This document shows, piece by piece, positions 34,458 to 43,693 of a stretch of 64,000 bases of DNA; within the stretch, counting starts at the first letter, position 1; each line of letters starts with the position of its first letter. Below the pieces are notes generated by a model, which was not told the origin of the DNA, searched no databases, and worked only from the letters and a program-made list of their open reading frames with translations. Origin of the DNA: Muribaculaceae bacterium (lineage in GTDB: Bacteria; Bacteroidota; Bacteroidia; Bacteroidales; Muribaculaceae). Both the position numbers and the translations under genes were made by a program. Location of the stretch: the NCBI GenBank assembly GCA_029061225.1, contig JAIDSM010000142.1, positions 1 to 64,000 of the forward strand, read 5' to 3'.

Positions 34458-35622
34458 AGATGATGTTGTTTAGGTTAAGTATGATATCCTCATATATGTC
34501 GGATGTTGAGTCAAGGAAGGTGCCGTCAATCATCCCAAGCTCTTCATTTATCAGACATTCGCATTGACCTTCTTTAACACTCCATGCCCCGATTTCATTC
34601 AGATCCAGAGTAGGGCAGTCATTGCAAATCGCTTTGCAGGCTGTCGCATCTTTTTCAGATGCTCTTTTAGCAAGCAGCATTATGTTGATCGCAGTTAGTA
34701 CGTACGGACTATGTGTGGCTATCGTCATGTCTATAGTGGTGTCAGACTTTTGACATTCTCCAACCAGATATTTCAATAGCCCCCATTGATTTGAAGGGAA
34801 AAGGCTTAATTCTGGCTCCTCAATATGTACTGTTATTCTACGATTAGGAAATTTACCTATGTCGGATGAGGCGGAAAACTTTGATAGCTTATCTCCGGAT
34901 GCAAGAAATTTAACGACAGTGGAGTTCATGGATCTCACAATATCATAGTAACTGGAAAAGTAGCGCATGATATAGTGGAGTGCGACGCTGCTCTGTAATC
35001 CGGAAGATGCATTCGTCAGCGGAAGATTTGAAAAAGAATGGTCTGTATTTGATGAACTGATGAAAACTCTCCTGCCGGCATTGGTCTTCTTGACAGACAT
35101 TTTTACTCCGAGATAGCTCATTTCTGTATCAGTAATCACATCCAGTGCCTTCTGGAAATTTAGAAATGTCTCGTCGAGGTAAAACATATTGTGGCGTAGC
35201 GACACATTGCCTGCAGCTACGTCTGGAATCAATACTCGTTTATCGGATATATAAGCTATCTTGTAGAGAGTAAGGTCAACATCCTGGACATTCTTCTGGG
35301 GAAATACAAGTCGTCCATTTCTGATTATTATTTCAAAACCTCCATTATTGTATTTGATTTCCGATTCATTTCGTAAAAATGGCTTTAGTCCATTTTCTCC
35401 CAATATGGTATCGGCCCGAAAACGGAACGGTGTCTGGATTCCGGAATTTTTAAAATATGTCCGCACACAACACATCTTATAAATCCATCTCATCATAGCC
35501 AGGACCTTCATTATAGTGCTTTTGCCACTGCCTGATTCGCCAATGAATATATTAAACCGCTTGATTGGAGATAAATTTATATCAACAATTGGTCCAAAAT
35601 TTTTAATAGTAAGGCTTTCCAT
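34450..35622 (-). CDS. AAA/ABC-type ATPase of the AAA_15/AAA_21 (OLD-like) group
   Basis: 390 residues. Walker A is GESGSGKST (28-36), the ABC-like signature is NASSGLQSS (204-212), Walker B is TVHIEEPE (264-271), followed by ATHSPYVL (302-309). These are the features of OLD-family and SMC-like ATPases used in many phage-defence systems (PARIS AriA, Septu PtuA, Gabija GajA relatives). No Toprim or other nuclease domain is attached. A cysteine-rich stretch (about 346-375) could bind metal. The gene looks more AT-rich than its neighbours. It lies between a hairpin element and two tRNA-Ser genes, a common place for acquired genes. Confidence 0.8.
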   Translation of the reverse strand: MESLTIKNFGPIVDINLSPIKRFNIFIGESGSGKSTIMKVLAMMRWIYKMCCVRTYFKNSGIQTPFRFRADTILGENGLKPFLRNESEIKYNNGGFEIIIRNGRLVFPQKNVQDVDLTLYKIAYISDKRVLIPDVAAGNVSLRHNMFYLDETFLNFQKALDVITDTEMSYLGVKMSVKKTNAGRRVFISSSNTDHSFSNLPLTNASSGLQSSVALHYIMRYFSSYYDIVRSMNSTVVKFLASGDKLSKFSASSDIGKFPNRRITVHIEEPELSLFPSNQWGLLKYLVGECQKSDTTIDMTIATHSPYVLTAINIMLLAKRASEKDATACKAICNDCPTLDLNEIGAWSVKEGQCECLINEELGMIDGTFLDSTSDIYEDIILNLNNIIYG

Positions 35623-35693
35623 GGAGAGTCTTTAAATTATTAAAACAGTCATCCTCATTCCCAAAACTTTATCAAGCGAATGAGTTTTAATAA

Positions 35694-35722
35694 GAAAAAG
35701 ACCCGCAATGATTTGCGAGTCT
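35694..35722 (-). terminator. Terminator of the tRNA-Ser pair
   Basis: Minus strand GACTCGCAA pairs with TTGCGGGTC across ATCA with one mismatch, followed by TTTTT. Located just after the tRNA-Ser(UGA) 3' end. Confidence 0.8.
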
Positions 35723-35727
35723 TCTAT

Positions 35728-35815
<88 letters not shown>

Positions 35816-35849
35816 GAAAACTTTTACTGCTTCTCTCTTGAAGCTTCTG

Positions 35850-35937
35850 CGGAGTGACCGAGATTCGAACTCGGGATACGCTTTTGGCGTATACACGCTT
35901 TCCAGGCGTGCCTCTTCAGCCACTCGAGCATCACTCC
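35850..35937 (-). tRNA. tRNA-Ser(GGA)
   Basis: 88 nt. Acceptor GGAGTGA pairs with TCACTCC; anticodon loop CTGGAAA gives anticodon GGA; long variable arm and TTCGAAT T-loop are present. CCA is not encoded (the sequence after the discriminator G is CAG). It is upstream of the UGA tRNA by 34 bp. Confidence 0.95.
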
Positions 35938-35945
35938 AAAATTTG

Positions 35946-35978
35946 TTGCAGTCGCAACTTTTGCGTTTGCGACTGCAA
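35946..35978 (-). repeat. Perfect 12-bp palindrome at the tRNA-Ser promoter start
   Basis: TTGCAGTCGCAA at 35946-35957 is exactly complementary to 35967-35978, with a nine-base loop. The right arm overlaps the -7 box of the tRNA promoter, so the structure covers the start point and the leader before tRNA-Ser(GGA). It could be an operator or a leader hairpin removed by RNase P/III processing. Confidence 0.75.
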
Positions 35979-36007
35979 AGTTAATGATAATTTTTCGAAT
36001 CGCCAAA
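35976..36007 (-). promoter_or_regulatory. Bacteroides-type promoter of the tRNA-Ser pair
   Basis: Minus strand TTTGG (36003-36007), 19 bp, TAACTTTG (35976-35983), the same boxes and spacing as the promoter of the third tRNA-Ser at 39591. Confidence 0.85.
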
Positions 36008-36048
36008 TATTTTTACTAAAAAAATTTCTTGGCTATTACTAATGGATA

Positions 36049-36960
36049 TTACTGACCTGCTTTCAGTATGGAGCAGCCGCGGAAGTTGATGCTCTTGCCG
36101 TCAAGCTTATAGCTTATCATTACATCCGTGAGGTCTGAAGAAGTCAGGGCCAGCGAGAAGTCGGTAGCTGCGAAGCCAACTGAATCCACCATGGTCACTA
36201 CATTGTCTTTCTTGCCGAGAACGGTAGTCTTCGGGGATGCAGACTCAAGAGAGAAGCCGTCGTGTGTAAATACGACGGGTATGTCTTCAAAACGTATTAC
36301 TTTGGGGAAATTTGGCGCCTGGTTTGGTGAGAAATCAGCGTTGTAGACGTAAACCGAAGCAGTTTTCTTCTCGAAGTCGATTTGTGTCAGGTAGTCAGAA
36401 GACCTGCTTGTGTGGGAGGTGGCGTTGGCGGTAGATACTGTGAGACCCTTGTAAAGCGCCGCCGGCCAGAAAGTCTGGACACTATAGCGGTCATTGAGCG
36501 TGTAGCTTAGGTCAAGACGCTGGCCTACTGTCACACTGTAGTTCGGACTAAGCAGGTTGGAACCAGAAGGCATCAGGCACCATACAAGCTTACCGTTGAG
36601 GTTGCTTGCTGCGCTTCCGGTCGTTGTGGTTCCAACTTTCGAGAATGTATAGTTGAAGGCATCTCCAAAGCTTTCTGTCTTAAAGGTCTGCGTACGGATA
36701 CTCATGGTGTCCGTCTCAAAAGAATATTTTTGATTGTTGATGATGATGTCAGTTCCGTTGATGTCGATCACATTTTTCGAGATGTTGAATTTTACATCAT
36801 AGTTGCTGAACGATGCCTGAGCCGGAACATCCATGCTCTGATTGTCGACGATCAGATTGTATTCAGGATATTTTATGTTCTGATATGAGTCCTTGGTGCT
36901 CGTGTCGCAGGAAGCGAGCAACAGAGCCATCGCGGCCATAGGAAGTAATGCCTGTTTCAT
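36049..36960 (-). CDS. Hypothetical lipoprotein
   Basis: 303 residues. A signal peptide ends in a lipobox (LLLASC, Cys18). The mature part is rich in S, T, N and alternating hydrophobic residues, suggesting a beta-sandwich in two repeats of about 130 residues. I do not recognise a named family; it looks like the DUF4840/DUF4925-type surface lipoproteins common in Bacteroidales. Its promoter -7 box lies at 37023-37030. Transcribed away from the serine dehydratase gene. Confidence 0.6.
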   Translation of the reverse strand: MKQALLPMAAMALLLASCDTSTKDSYQNIKYPEYNLIVDNQSMDVPAQASFSNYDVKFNISKNVIDINGTDIIINNQKYSFETDTMSIRTQTFKTESFGDAFNYTFSKVGTTTTGSAASNLNGKLVWCLMPSGSNLLSPNYSVTVGQRLDLSYTLNDRYSVQTFWPAALYKGLTVSTANATSHTSRSSDYLTQIDFEKKTASVYVYNADFSPNQAPNFPKVIRFEDIPVVFTHDGFSLESASPKTTVLGKKDNVVTMVDSVGFAATDFSLALTSSDLTDVMISYKLDGKSINFRGCSILKAGQ

Positions 36961-37022
36961 TCTTATTCGGTAATTAAATTGTTTTTACGTCAATTAAAGT
37001 GTCCTTGTTGATGTTGAGGATG

Positions 37023-37030
37023 CAAAATTA
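37023..37030 (-). promoter_or_regulatory. -7 element for the lipoprotein gene
   Basis: Minus strand TAATTTTG followed by C, at 63 bp before the start codon. No clear -33 box. Confidence 0.5.
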
Positions 37031-37107
37031 ATAAAAAATTACATAATGTCTATGTTAAAACTGTAAATATTAATTGAAATATTCATAAAAAATCAAAAAT
37101 AAAGCAT

Positions 37108-37115
37108 TAATTTTG
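37108..37115 (+). promoter_or_regulatory. -7 element for L-serine dehydratase
   Basis: TAATTTTG in AT-rich sequence, about 60 bp before the ATG at 37175. No clear -33 box. Confidence 0.5.
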
Positions 37116-37174
37116 TATCGTGATATCTTTATCATATGATCTTATACTAATAATCAGCTTCACAACCAAAAGAT

Positions 37175-38392
37175 ATGAAATCACTTAAGGAACTTTTCAG
37201 GATCGGTACGGGTCCATCATCCTCCCATACTATGGGGCCGCGTAAAGCCGCGGAGACCTTTCGCGACCGGCACCCGGAAGCCGAGCGGTTTGAGGTGACG
37301 CTTTATGGCTCGCTTGCCGCGACCGGAAAAGGACACATGACGGATGTCGCTATCCTTGACGAACTTTCTAAATCAGGCAAGCAGACTGAAATCATCTGGG
37401 AACCTGAAATATTTCTTGACTTTCACCCCAACGGCATGAAATTCCGCAGTCTTGACGCCGCCGGCAATGCCACCGACGAGTGGACGGTTTTCAGCGTAGG
37501 CGGAGGTGCCCTTGAGGAGCCCGACAAACCTCATGCCGAGTCGGGTGAAATCTATCCCTTGAATACAATAGGAGAAATAATGGCGTATTGTGAACGAACC
37601 GGCCATACATATTGGGAATACGTCGAGCAGTGCGAAGGCCCTGAAATCTGGGATTATCTCTTGGAGGTCTGGAAAGTAATGAAGAGTGCAGTAGAGCGTG
37701 GGCTCAATAGGGAGGGGCGACTTCCGGGGCCGCTCAACTTGCAGCGCAAGGCATGCGCCTACTATGTAAAGGCCGGCGGATATAAAGACAATCTGAAAAG
37801 CCGCGGACGAGTCTTTGCATATGCCCTTGCGGTGAGTGAGGAAAATGCATCCGGCGGCGAAATTGTGACTGCGCCTACCTGCGGCTCCAGCGGTGTGATT
37901 CCCGGTGTGCTCTATCATCTTTGGGAGAGCCGCCATTTCGCCGACGTGCAGATGGTGCACGCGCTCGCTACTGCCGGACTTTTCGGCAATGTAGTGAAGC
38001 ACAACGCTTCCATTTCAGGTGCGGATGTCGGATGTCAGGGTGAGGTAGGTGTGGCTTGTGCAATGGCTGCGGCTGCCGCTACACAGCTCTTCGGAGGAAG
38101 CCCGGCGCAGATAGAATATGCAGCTGAGATGGGACTTGAGCATCACCTCGGCATGACGTGCGATCCTGTCTGCGGTCTGGTGCAGATTCCCTGCATCGAG
38201 CGCAACGCCTATGCCGCTGCCCGTGCGCTGGATGCCAATATATACTCATCCTTTACAGACGGAAGCCATCGTGTAAGCTTCGACAAACTCGTCACAGTGA
38301 TGAAAGAGACCGGGCATGACCTGCCTTCTCTGTATAAGGAGACCGGTATAGGCGGCCTTGCAAAAGATTACGAGCAGATGCTCCGCAAGTAG
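37175..38392 (+). CDS. sdaA: Iron-sulfur L-serine dehydratase, single-chain
   Basis: 405 residues. The small domain comes first (FRIGTGPSSSHTMGP) and the catalytic domain follows with the cluster cysteines in PTCGSSG, MTCDPVCGLVQIPC and the ERNAYAAARA block; both halves are in one chain. It deaminates L-serine to pyruvate and ammonia using a 4Fe-4S cluster. It stands between two groups of serine tRNA genes (UGA and GGA at 35.7-35.9 kb; GCU at 39.5 kb). Confidence 0.93.
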   Translation: MKSLKELFRIGTGPSSSHTMGPRKAAETFRDRHPEAERFEVTLYGSLAATGKGHMTDVAILDELSKSGKQTEIIWEPEIFLDFHPNGMKFRSLDAAGNATDEWTVFSVGGGALEEPDKPHAESGEIYPLNTIGEIMAYCERTGHTYWEYVEQCEGPEIWDYLLEVWKVMKSAVERGLNREGRLPGPLNLQRKACAYYVKAGGYKDNLKSRGRVFAYALAVSEENASGGEIVTAPTCGSSGVIPGVLYHLWESRHFADVQMVHALATAGLFGNVVKHNASISGADVGCQGEVGVACAMAAAAATQLFGGSPAQIEYAAEMGLEHHLGMTCDPVCGLVQIPCIERNAYAAARALDANIYSSFTDGSHRVSFDKLVTVMKETGHDLPSLYKETGIGGLAKDYEQMLRK

Positions 38393-38438
38393 AAGCCCAT
38401 TCAATAAACGTCCTAAACCTTTTAAACCATTGACAAAA

Positions 38439-39350
38439 TTGGAGAAATTTGAAGTAAATATATTGGGATGTGGAAGCGCCAAGCCCTCGCCGGTGCATAA
38501 TCCTTCGTGCACTGTAGTAAATTTCAGGGATAACCTGTTTATGGTGGATTGTGGAGAAGGAGCACAGAAGGAATTGCAGCGTCAGCACCTGAAGCTTCCG
38601 CGTCTCAATCATATATTCCTGACTCATCTTCATGGTGACCATGTCTTTGGATTGCCGGGACTTATCGGCACTATGGCCTTGTCCGGGCTGGAGGGCGACA
38701 TTACGATTCATACCTTCGAGGACGGTCGGAAGATACTGTCGACTATGTTCGATTATTTTAACCGAGGATTGCCTATTGATGTGAAGTTTAATGTCATACG
38801 TCCGGAAGAGGCGGTAGTGTTTGAGAATTCGTCACTCCGGGTGCGTACCGTTCCGTTAAAACATAAGATTCCTGCCGTGGGGTATGTATTTGAAGAGAAG
38901 CCACGGCTTCGCCATATAGACCGTGCTATGTGTGACTTCCATGGAGTGCCTGTATGGGCCTTCAATGCCATCAAGGCAGGGGAGGACTTCTCGAAGCCGG
39001 ATGGTACTGTCATAGCCAATTCGATGCTCACAAAAGACCCTGCTCCAACACGCAGCTACGCTCACATAAGCGACACATCCTACATGTCGGGACTTGCTGA
39101 AAAGATAAAGGGAGTGGACCTGCTCTTTCATGAGACAACTTATTTGGCACAGGATATTGACAAGGCACGTGAACGCGGCCACTCTACAGCCGCTCAGGCA
39201 GCGCAGGTCGCGTTGGATGCGGGTGCAAAACGCCTGTTGACGGGGCACTATTCATCTCGTTATAAGGATGACTCCTTGTTTGCCGAAGAGGCAAAGGCTA
39301 TCTTCCCGAACGTCATAGTCGGAAGGGAGGGGCTGAGGATTGAGGTCTGA
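38439..39350 (+). CDS. rnz: Ribonuclease Z (tRNA 3'-end processing)
   Basis: 303 residues if started at TTG 38439. There is no in-frame ATG before the conserved region; the usual family N-terminus M-EKFEVNILGCGSA aligns with the TTG codon followed by GAG AAA. An upstream TTG at 38430 or 38358 (inside sdaA) is less likely. HLHGDH is at 63-68. The enzyme cuts tRNA precursors after the discriminator base; this suits its neighbours, because two of the three nearby tRNA-Ser genes have no encoded CCA. Confidence 0.9.
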   Translation: MEKFEVNILGCGSAKPSPVHNPSCTVVNFRDNLFMVDCGEGAQKELQRQHLKLPRLNHIFLTHLHGDHVFGLPGLIGTMALSGLEGDITIHTFEDGRKILSTMFDYFNRGLPIDVKFNVIRPEEAVVFENSSLRVRTVPLKHKIPAVGYVFEEKPRLRHIDRAMCDFHGVPVWAFNAIKAGEDFSKPDGTVIANSMLTKDPAPTRSYAHISDTSYMSGLAEKIKGVDLLFHETTYLAQDIDKARERGHSTAAQAAQVALDAGAKRLLTGHYSSRYKDDSLFAEEAKAIFPNVIVGREGLRIEV

Positions 39351-39395
39351 CGGATTTAATTCTATTTTTTAAGTATTCAATAACTGATCAGGTAG

Positions 39396-39416
39396 GGACG
39401 CACGGTACGTGCGTCC
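39396..39416. repeat. Short palindrome GGACGCAC-GGTAC-GTGCGTCC
   Basis: An 8-bp perfect stem with a five-base loop and no T-run, just after rnz. It looks like the dispersed hairpin repeats common in Bacteroidales spacers. Confidence 0.55.
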
Positions 39417-39439
39417 GCCTTAGTAGCATCTGTATAATG

Positions 39440-39474
39440 CAAAAGTCCGGCAGTCATGACGACTGTCGGACTTT
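39440..39474. terminator. Terminator between rnz and tRNA-Ser(GCU), probably bidirectional
   Basis: A 14-bp stem with one mismatch (AAAGTCCGGCAGTC with GACTGTCGGACTTT) and a five-base loop. On the minus strand it follows the tRNA 3' end directly and ends in TTTT; on the plus strand it can end rnz. Confidence 0.85.
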
Positions 39475-39475
39475 G

Positions 39476-39562
39476 CGGTGAGGACGAGATTCGAACTCGT
39501 GGTAGGATTGCTCCTACGTCAGTTTAGCAAACTGGTGGTTTCAGCCACTCACCCACCTCACC
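39476..39562 (-). tRNA. tRNA-Ser(GCU)
   Basis: 87 nt. Acceptor GGTGAGG pairs with CCTCACC; anticodon loop TTGCTAA gives anticodon GCT; a long variable arm (GTAGGAGCAATCCTAC) and TTCGAAT T-loop are present. CCA is not encoded (GCAAAG follows). Confidence 0.95.
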
Positions 39563-39590
39563 ATAAGAGGTCGTTCCCTCATTTGCGGTG

Positions 39591-39622
39591 CAAAGTTAAT
39601 AATAAATTTTCATTCCGCCAAA
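39591..39622 (-). promoter_or_regulatory. Bacteroides-type promoter of tRNA-Ser(GCU)
   Basis: Minus strand TTTGG (39618-39622), 19 bp, TAACTTTG (39591-39598). Confidence 0.85.
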
Positions 39623-39660
39623 TAATTTCTGGAATATTTTATTATTTCGGGCTTTTTTCT

Positions 39661-39668
39661 TAATTTTG
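39661..39668 (+). promoter_or_regulatory. -7 element of the tricorn-type protease gene
   Basis: TAATTTTG followed by TAGGG, 45 bp before the ATG at 39713. The -33 box is not clear. Confidence 0.5.
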
Positions 39669-39712
39669 TAGGGTAAATAACAGGTGAATTCGAACATCAA
39701 CACATATCAGAC

Positions 39713-42700
39713 ATGAAAAAGACATTACTTACGGCCGTCGCTGCCCTTGCCTGCGCTTCTGCGATGGCCGAGGCTCCATTGTGGATACGCGACGTGGCGA
39801 TTTCTCCAGATGGTCAGTCCATAGCTTTCACTTACAAGGGGGATATTTTTTCCGTCCCTGTGACCGGAGGCGATGCGCGTCAGCTGACGTCAAACGAAGC
39901 GTTCGACTCAAAACCCGTATGGACTCCCGACGGAAAGAGGATTGTGTTCAGGTCAGACCGTGAAGGAAGCGACGATATCTTCATCATGAACGCCAACGGC
40001 GGAAGCGTGAAGCGTCTGACTACATCCAGCATCGCCGAGCAGCCATTGGCATTCCTCAACGATTCAATACTCCTTTTCTCTGCAAACGAGATGCCTGCGC
40101 GTGGTTCGGCCCAGGCTCCGATCCTTCCGCAGACTTATTCCCTTAATGTAGACCGTCCGGGTACCCGTCCCTCCATGTTTCTCTCGATGCCTATGCTTTT
40201 CTGTTCGGCAGGAAAGGACGGTAGGATAATCTTCACTGACAAGAAAGGATATGAAGACCCTTTCCGCAAGCATGAGCGTAGCTCGGGCACTAACGATATA
40301 TGGCTCTACGACAACGGCAACTTCCGTCAGCTCACAGATTTCAACGGTCATGACCGCAATGCTGTGTGGGCTACGGGGAAAGACTCTTTCTTCTTCCTAT
40401 CAGAGGAAGACGGCACCATAAATATATATGCGGCAGACCTCAACGGAAGCAAGAGGAAACTCACTTCCTTTGAAAAGCATCCTGTAAGGAACCTGTCCGT
40501 GTCAGATGGTGGCCTGATGGCTTTCAGCTGGGACGGCGAACTCTATACGCTTGCCGAAGGGGGCCAGCCAAAGAAAGTGAATGTCGATATCATTGCCGAT
40601 GATTATGACTCAGATCTTGTCAAGCGTTTTGTGACGGGTGGTGCTTCCTCGTTTTTCCCTGCTCCCAAGGGTAATGAACTGGCCATCGTGCTCAGGGGTG
40701 ACGTATATGTGACAGACGCCAAGTATAAGACCACAAAGAGAATTACCGACACCCCGGATCAGGAGCGTACCGTCAGCATCTCTCCCGATGGAAAGACTAT
40801 GGTCTATGACAGCGACCGGAACGGTTACTGGCAGCTTTTCACGGCGAAGATCAAGAATCCCAAGGAGGAGCAGTTCGCTTATGCTACGGAAATTGTAGAG
40901 GAACCCCTCTATAAGTGTGAGACGAGCGCTATGCAGCCTGTCATCAGTCCAGACGGAAAGAAGGTGGCTTTTCTTGAAAACCGTTCCACTCTTAAAGTGA
41001 TTGATCTTGATACTAAAAAGGTGACCACTGCTCTCGACGGCAAGTACAACTATTCATATTCCGACGGCGACCAGCAGTTTGCATGGAGCCCGGACAGCCA
41101 GTGGCTTCTCATGAATTATATTGGAGTAGGTGGATGGAACAACACCGACGTCGCTCTTGTCAAGGCAGACGGAAGCGAGGTGATAGACCTTACTGAGAGC
41201 GGTTTCAGCGAGGGAAATCCCAAATGGGTGCTTGATGGTAAGGCTGTCGCATACGAGTCAGCGAAATACGGCATGAAGAATACCGGCAGCTGGGGCAATC
41301 AGAGCGACATTATCCTTATGGCTCTTGACGGAGAGGCCTGGGACGATTTCAATATGACCGAGGAAGAGGCTGCACTCAAGGAGAAGGATTCAAAAGACGA
41401 AAAAGACTCTGAATCTGAAAAGGAAGGTAAGGATAAGAAAGGAAAGAAGGATAAAAAGGCTGATAAAAAAGAAGATAAACCTACATTTACGCCGGACCTT
41501 GCAAACCGCCGTTACCGCACAAAACGCCTGACAGGCAATTCTGCAATGATAGGTGACTTCTTTCTTACTCCGAAAGGAGATAAACTTTACTATACAGCAT
41601 CAAGCACTGAAGGTAAGCGCAATCTCTATTGCCGCGACCTCAAGAAAGGGGATGTGTCGGTGGTGTCTTCCGGCATTTATGCCATGGAGCCCGATGCAAA
41701 TGGTGAGAACCTCTTCCTTTGGGGAAACAGCGGCATAAAGAAAATGAGCCTTTCCAACGACAAGATCGAGGATGTGGAGTACGAAGCCCTCTACGACCGC
41801 AATCCTTCGAAGGAGCGTGAATATATCTACGACCATATGCTGCGCCAGGTCAACGACAAGTTTTACGACGAGAATCTCCACGGCGTGGACTGGACATATT
41901 ATGGCGACCATTACCGCAAGTTCCTTCCCCATATATCCAACAACCGCGATTTCGCCGAGATGCTCAGTGAGATCTTGGGAGAACTCAACGCATCGCATAC
42001 GGGTGGACGTGCTTATGGAAACGGTGCCCCGCTTTCCACAGCGTCTCTTGGTGCTTACTTCGACGAGACTTACGATGGCGAAGGCTTGAAGATAGAGGAA
42101 ATCATCGCTCGCGGACCTCTTTCTACGAAATCAGCTGATATCAAACCGGGCGAGGTCATTATGGCTATCGACGGTGAAAGCATCGCCCCGCGTCAGGACA
42201 TCAACGCCATGCTCGATGGAAAGGCCGGAAAGAAGGTACGTCTGTCGGTTAAGGGCGCTGATGGAAAGACACGTGACGTGACGGTCCGTCCGATATCTCT
42301 GGGCGCGCTTTCGGGACTAAGCTACGACCGTTGGGTGGAACGTAACGAACGCATTGTTGATTCCGTATCAGGAGGTCGGATAGGCTATATTCATGTGCAG
42401 GGAATGAATACAGCGAGCTATCAGAACGCCTATGAGCGTCTGCTCGGTAAGTATCGCAACTGTGATGCCGTGGTGGTGGATACCCGCTACAATGGGGGCG
42501 GTTGGCTGCATAATGACCTCGCCATCCTTCTCAACGGCAAGGAATACGCGCGCTACTCGCCGCGTGGCCAATATATCGGCAGCGAGCCCTGGGCGCAGTG
42601 GACAAAGCCCTCCGCCATGCTCGTCAATGAATGTAACTACAGCGATGCCTCCGGTACGCCCTACGTGTTCCAGACCCTTGGAATCGGTGATGTAGTAGGA

Positions 42701-42931
42701 GCCCCGATACCCGGCACTATGACTGCCGTATGGTGGGAGACGCAGATTGATCCAAGCCTCGTCTTCGGTATTCCTCAGGTGACTAACCTGTCGGTAGACG
42801 GCAAGCCTCTTGAGAATACACAGCTCAATCCTGACGTGATCATTTATAATGCTCCTGCCGATGTGGAAGCCGGACGTGACGCGCAGCTCGAAGGCGCAGT
42901 GAAGCACCTTATGAAACTAAATGATAAATGA
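39713..42931 (+). CDS. Tricorn-type S41 protease with PDZ domain
   Basis: 1072 residues with a signal peptide (about 1-19). Two WD40/PD40-like beta-propellers occupy about 20-545 with repeated SPDGK motifs. A K/E/D-rich linker lies at about 556-592. Then come the tricorn core, a PDZ domain (about 790-870) and an S41 catalytic domain with GYIHVQGMN, VDTRYNGGGW and the likely nucleophile Ser near 977 in NECNYSDASG. Expected in the periplasm, degrading peptides. The stop codon and last residues lie inside a heptameric repeat (42920-42954). Confidence 0.88.
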   Translation: MKKTLLTAVAALACASAMAEAPLWIRDVAISPDGQSIAFTYKGDIFSVPVTGGDARQLTSNEAFDSKPVWTPDGKRIVFRSDREGSDDIFIMNANGGSVKRLTTSSIAEQPLAFLNDSILLFSANEMPARGSAQAPILPQTYSLNVDRPGTRPSMFLSMPMLFCSAGKDGRIIFTDKKGYEDPFRKHERSSGTNDIWLYDNGNFRQLTDFNGHDRNAVWATGKDSFFFLSEEDGTINIYAADLNGSKRKLTSFEKHPVRNLSVSDGGLMAFSWDGELYTLAEGGQPKKVNVDIIADDYDSDLVKRFVTGGASSFFPAPKGNELAIVLRGDVYVTDAKYKTTKRITDTPDQERTVSISPDGKTMVYDSDRNGYWQLFTAKIKNPKEEQFAYATEIVEEPLYKCETSAMQPVISPDGKKVAFLENRSTLKVIDLDTKKVTTALDGKYNYSYSDGDQQFAWSPDSQWLLMNYIGVGGWNNTDVALVKADGSEVIDLTESGFSEGNPKWVLDGKAVAYESAKYGMKNTGSWGNQSDIILMALDGEAWDDFNMTEEEAALKEKDSKDEKDSESEKEGKDKKGKKDKKADKKEDKPTFTPDLANRRYRTKRLTGNSAMIGDFFLTPKGDKLYYTASSTEGKRNLYCRDLKKGDVSVVSSGIYAMEPDANGENLFLWGNSGIKKMSLSNDKIEDVEYEALYDRNPSKEREYIYDHMLRQVNDKFYDENLHGVDWTYYGDHYRKFLPHISNNRDFAEMLSEILGELNASHTGGRAYGNGAPLSTASLGAYFDETYDGEGLKIEEIIARGPLSTKSADIKPGEVIMAIDGESIAPRQDINAMLDGKAGKKVRLSVKGADGKTRDVTVRPISLGALSGLSYDRWVERNERIVDSVSGGRIGYIHVQGMNTASYQNAYERLLGKYRNCDAVVVDTRYNGGGWLHNDLAILLNGKEYARYSPRGQYIGSEPWAQWTKPSAMLVNECNYSDASGTPYVFQTLGIGDVVGAPIPGTMTAVWWETQIDPSLVFGIPQVTNLSVDGKPLENTQLNPDVIIYNAPADVEAGRDAQLEGAVKHLMKLNDK

Positions 42932-42954
42932 TCAATTATCAATGATTAATATTA
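42920..42954 (+). repeat. 7-bp tandem array on the tricorn-type protease stop codon
   Basis: Heptads in register: AATGATA, AATGATC, AATTATC, AATGATT, AATATTA. The stop TGA (42929-42931) and the last codons (NDK) are within it. It runs directly into the terminator at 42954. Confidence 0.75.
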
Positions 42955-42984
42955 AAGGCGGAGTCCTGTCGGATTCCGCCTTTG
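42954..42984. terminator. Bidirectional terminator between protease and KDPG aldolase genes
   Basis: AAAGGCGGAGTCC pairs with GGATTCCGCCTTT across TGTC with one mismatch; T-runs on both sides. Confidence 0.88.
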
Positions 42985-43024
42985 TTATTGATGTTTATAT
43001 TGTTTTATAACATTCAATTATTTA

Positions 43025-43693
43025 TCATGCTTTGAGTTTAGCGATGATGTCGAGAGCCTCGCGGCATTTGTCGGTGACATACTGCCAGTCGCCAGCGGCT
43101 ACCTTGTCTTTCGGGAAGAGCTTTGAGCCCATGCCTACGCAATATACACCAGCGGCAAACCAGCCTTTGAGGTTTTCCTCTGTCGGTTCTACACCACCGG
43201 TCACCATCAGCTTAGACCAGGGCATCGGAGCGAGAAGTCCCTTGACGAACTTCGGACCGAGCACATCTCCGGGGAACACCTTGCAGAGGTCGCAGCCGAG
43301 TTCCTGTGCGAAACCTATTTCAGAAACGGTACCGCAGCCGGGGGTGTACGGAACGAGGCGGCGGTTGCAGACCTTGGCTACGTCCGGATTGAAGAGCGGT
43401 CCTACTACGAAGCATGCGCCCTGCTGGATATAAAGGGAAGCAGCTGCTGGTTCTACGATTGAGCCGACGCCTATAGCCATGTCCGGGCATTCCTTAGCTG
43501 CGAACTTGATGACTTCTGCAAATATCTCGTGAGCGAAATCGCCGCGATTAGTGAACTCAAATGCGCGAACTCCGCCGTCATAGCATGCTTTCACTACAGC
43601 CTTGGCAACTTCTGCGTCCTTGTGGTAGAACACAGGCACCATAGGCGCTTCCGCCATCTTAGCGAGCACTTGCTGCTTATCAAATCTTGCCAT
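43025..43693 (-). CDS. eda: KDPG/KHG aldolase (bifunctional)
   Basis: 222 residues of the class I KDPG aldolase fold. The Schiff-base lysine is in CDLCKVFPG, followed by [14 protein letters not shown] and [12 protein letters not shown], the phosphate-binding part. It splits 2-keto-3-deoxy-6-phosphogluconate into pyruvate and glyceraldehyde 3-phosphate. The next gene upstream is KDG kinase, so the two make the last steps of hexuronate catabolism. Confidence 0.93.
   Translation of the reverse strand: MARFDKQQVLAKMAEAPMVPVFYHKDAEVAKAVVKACYDGGVRAFEFTNRGDFAHEIFAEVIKFAAKECPDMAIGVGSIVEPAAASLYIQQGACFVVGPLFNPDVAKVCNRRLVPYTPGCGTVSEIGFAQELGCDLCKVFPGDVLGPKFVKGLLAPMPWSKLMVTGGVEPTEENLKGWFAAGVYCVGMGSKLFPKDKVAAGDWQYVTDKCREALDIIAKLKA

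Noticed and set aside
38358..38438. RNase Z starting inside sdaA at TTG 38358
   Set aside because: The extra 27 residues are unlike the family, whose usual N-terminus begins at the TTG at 38439.
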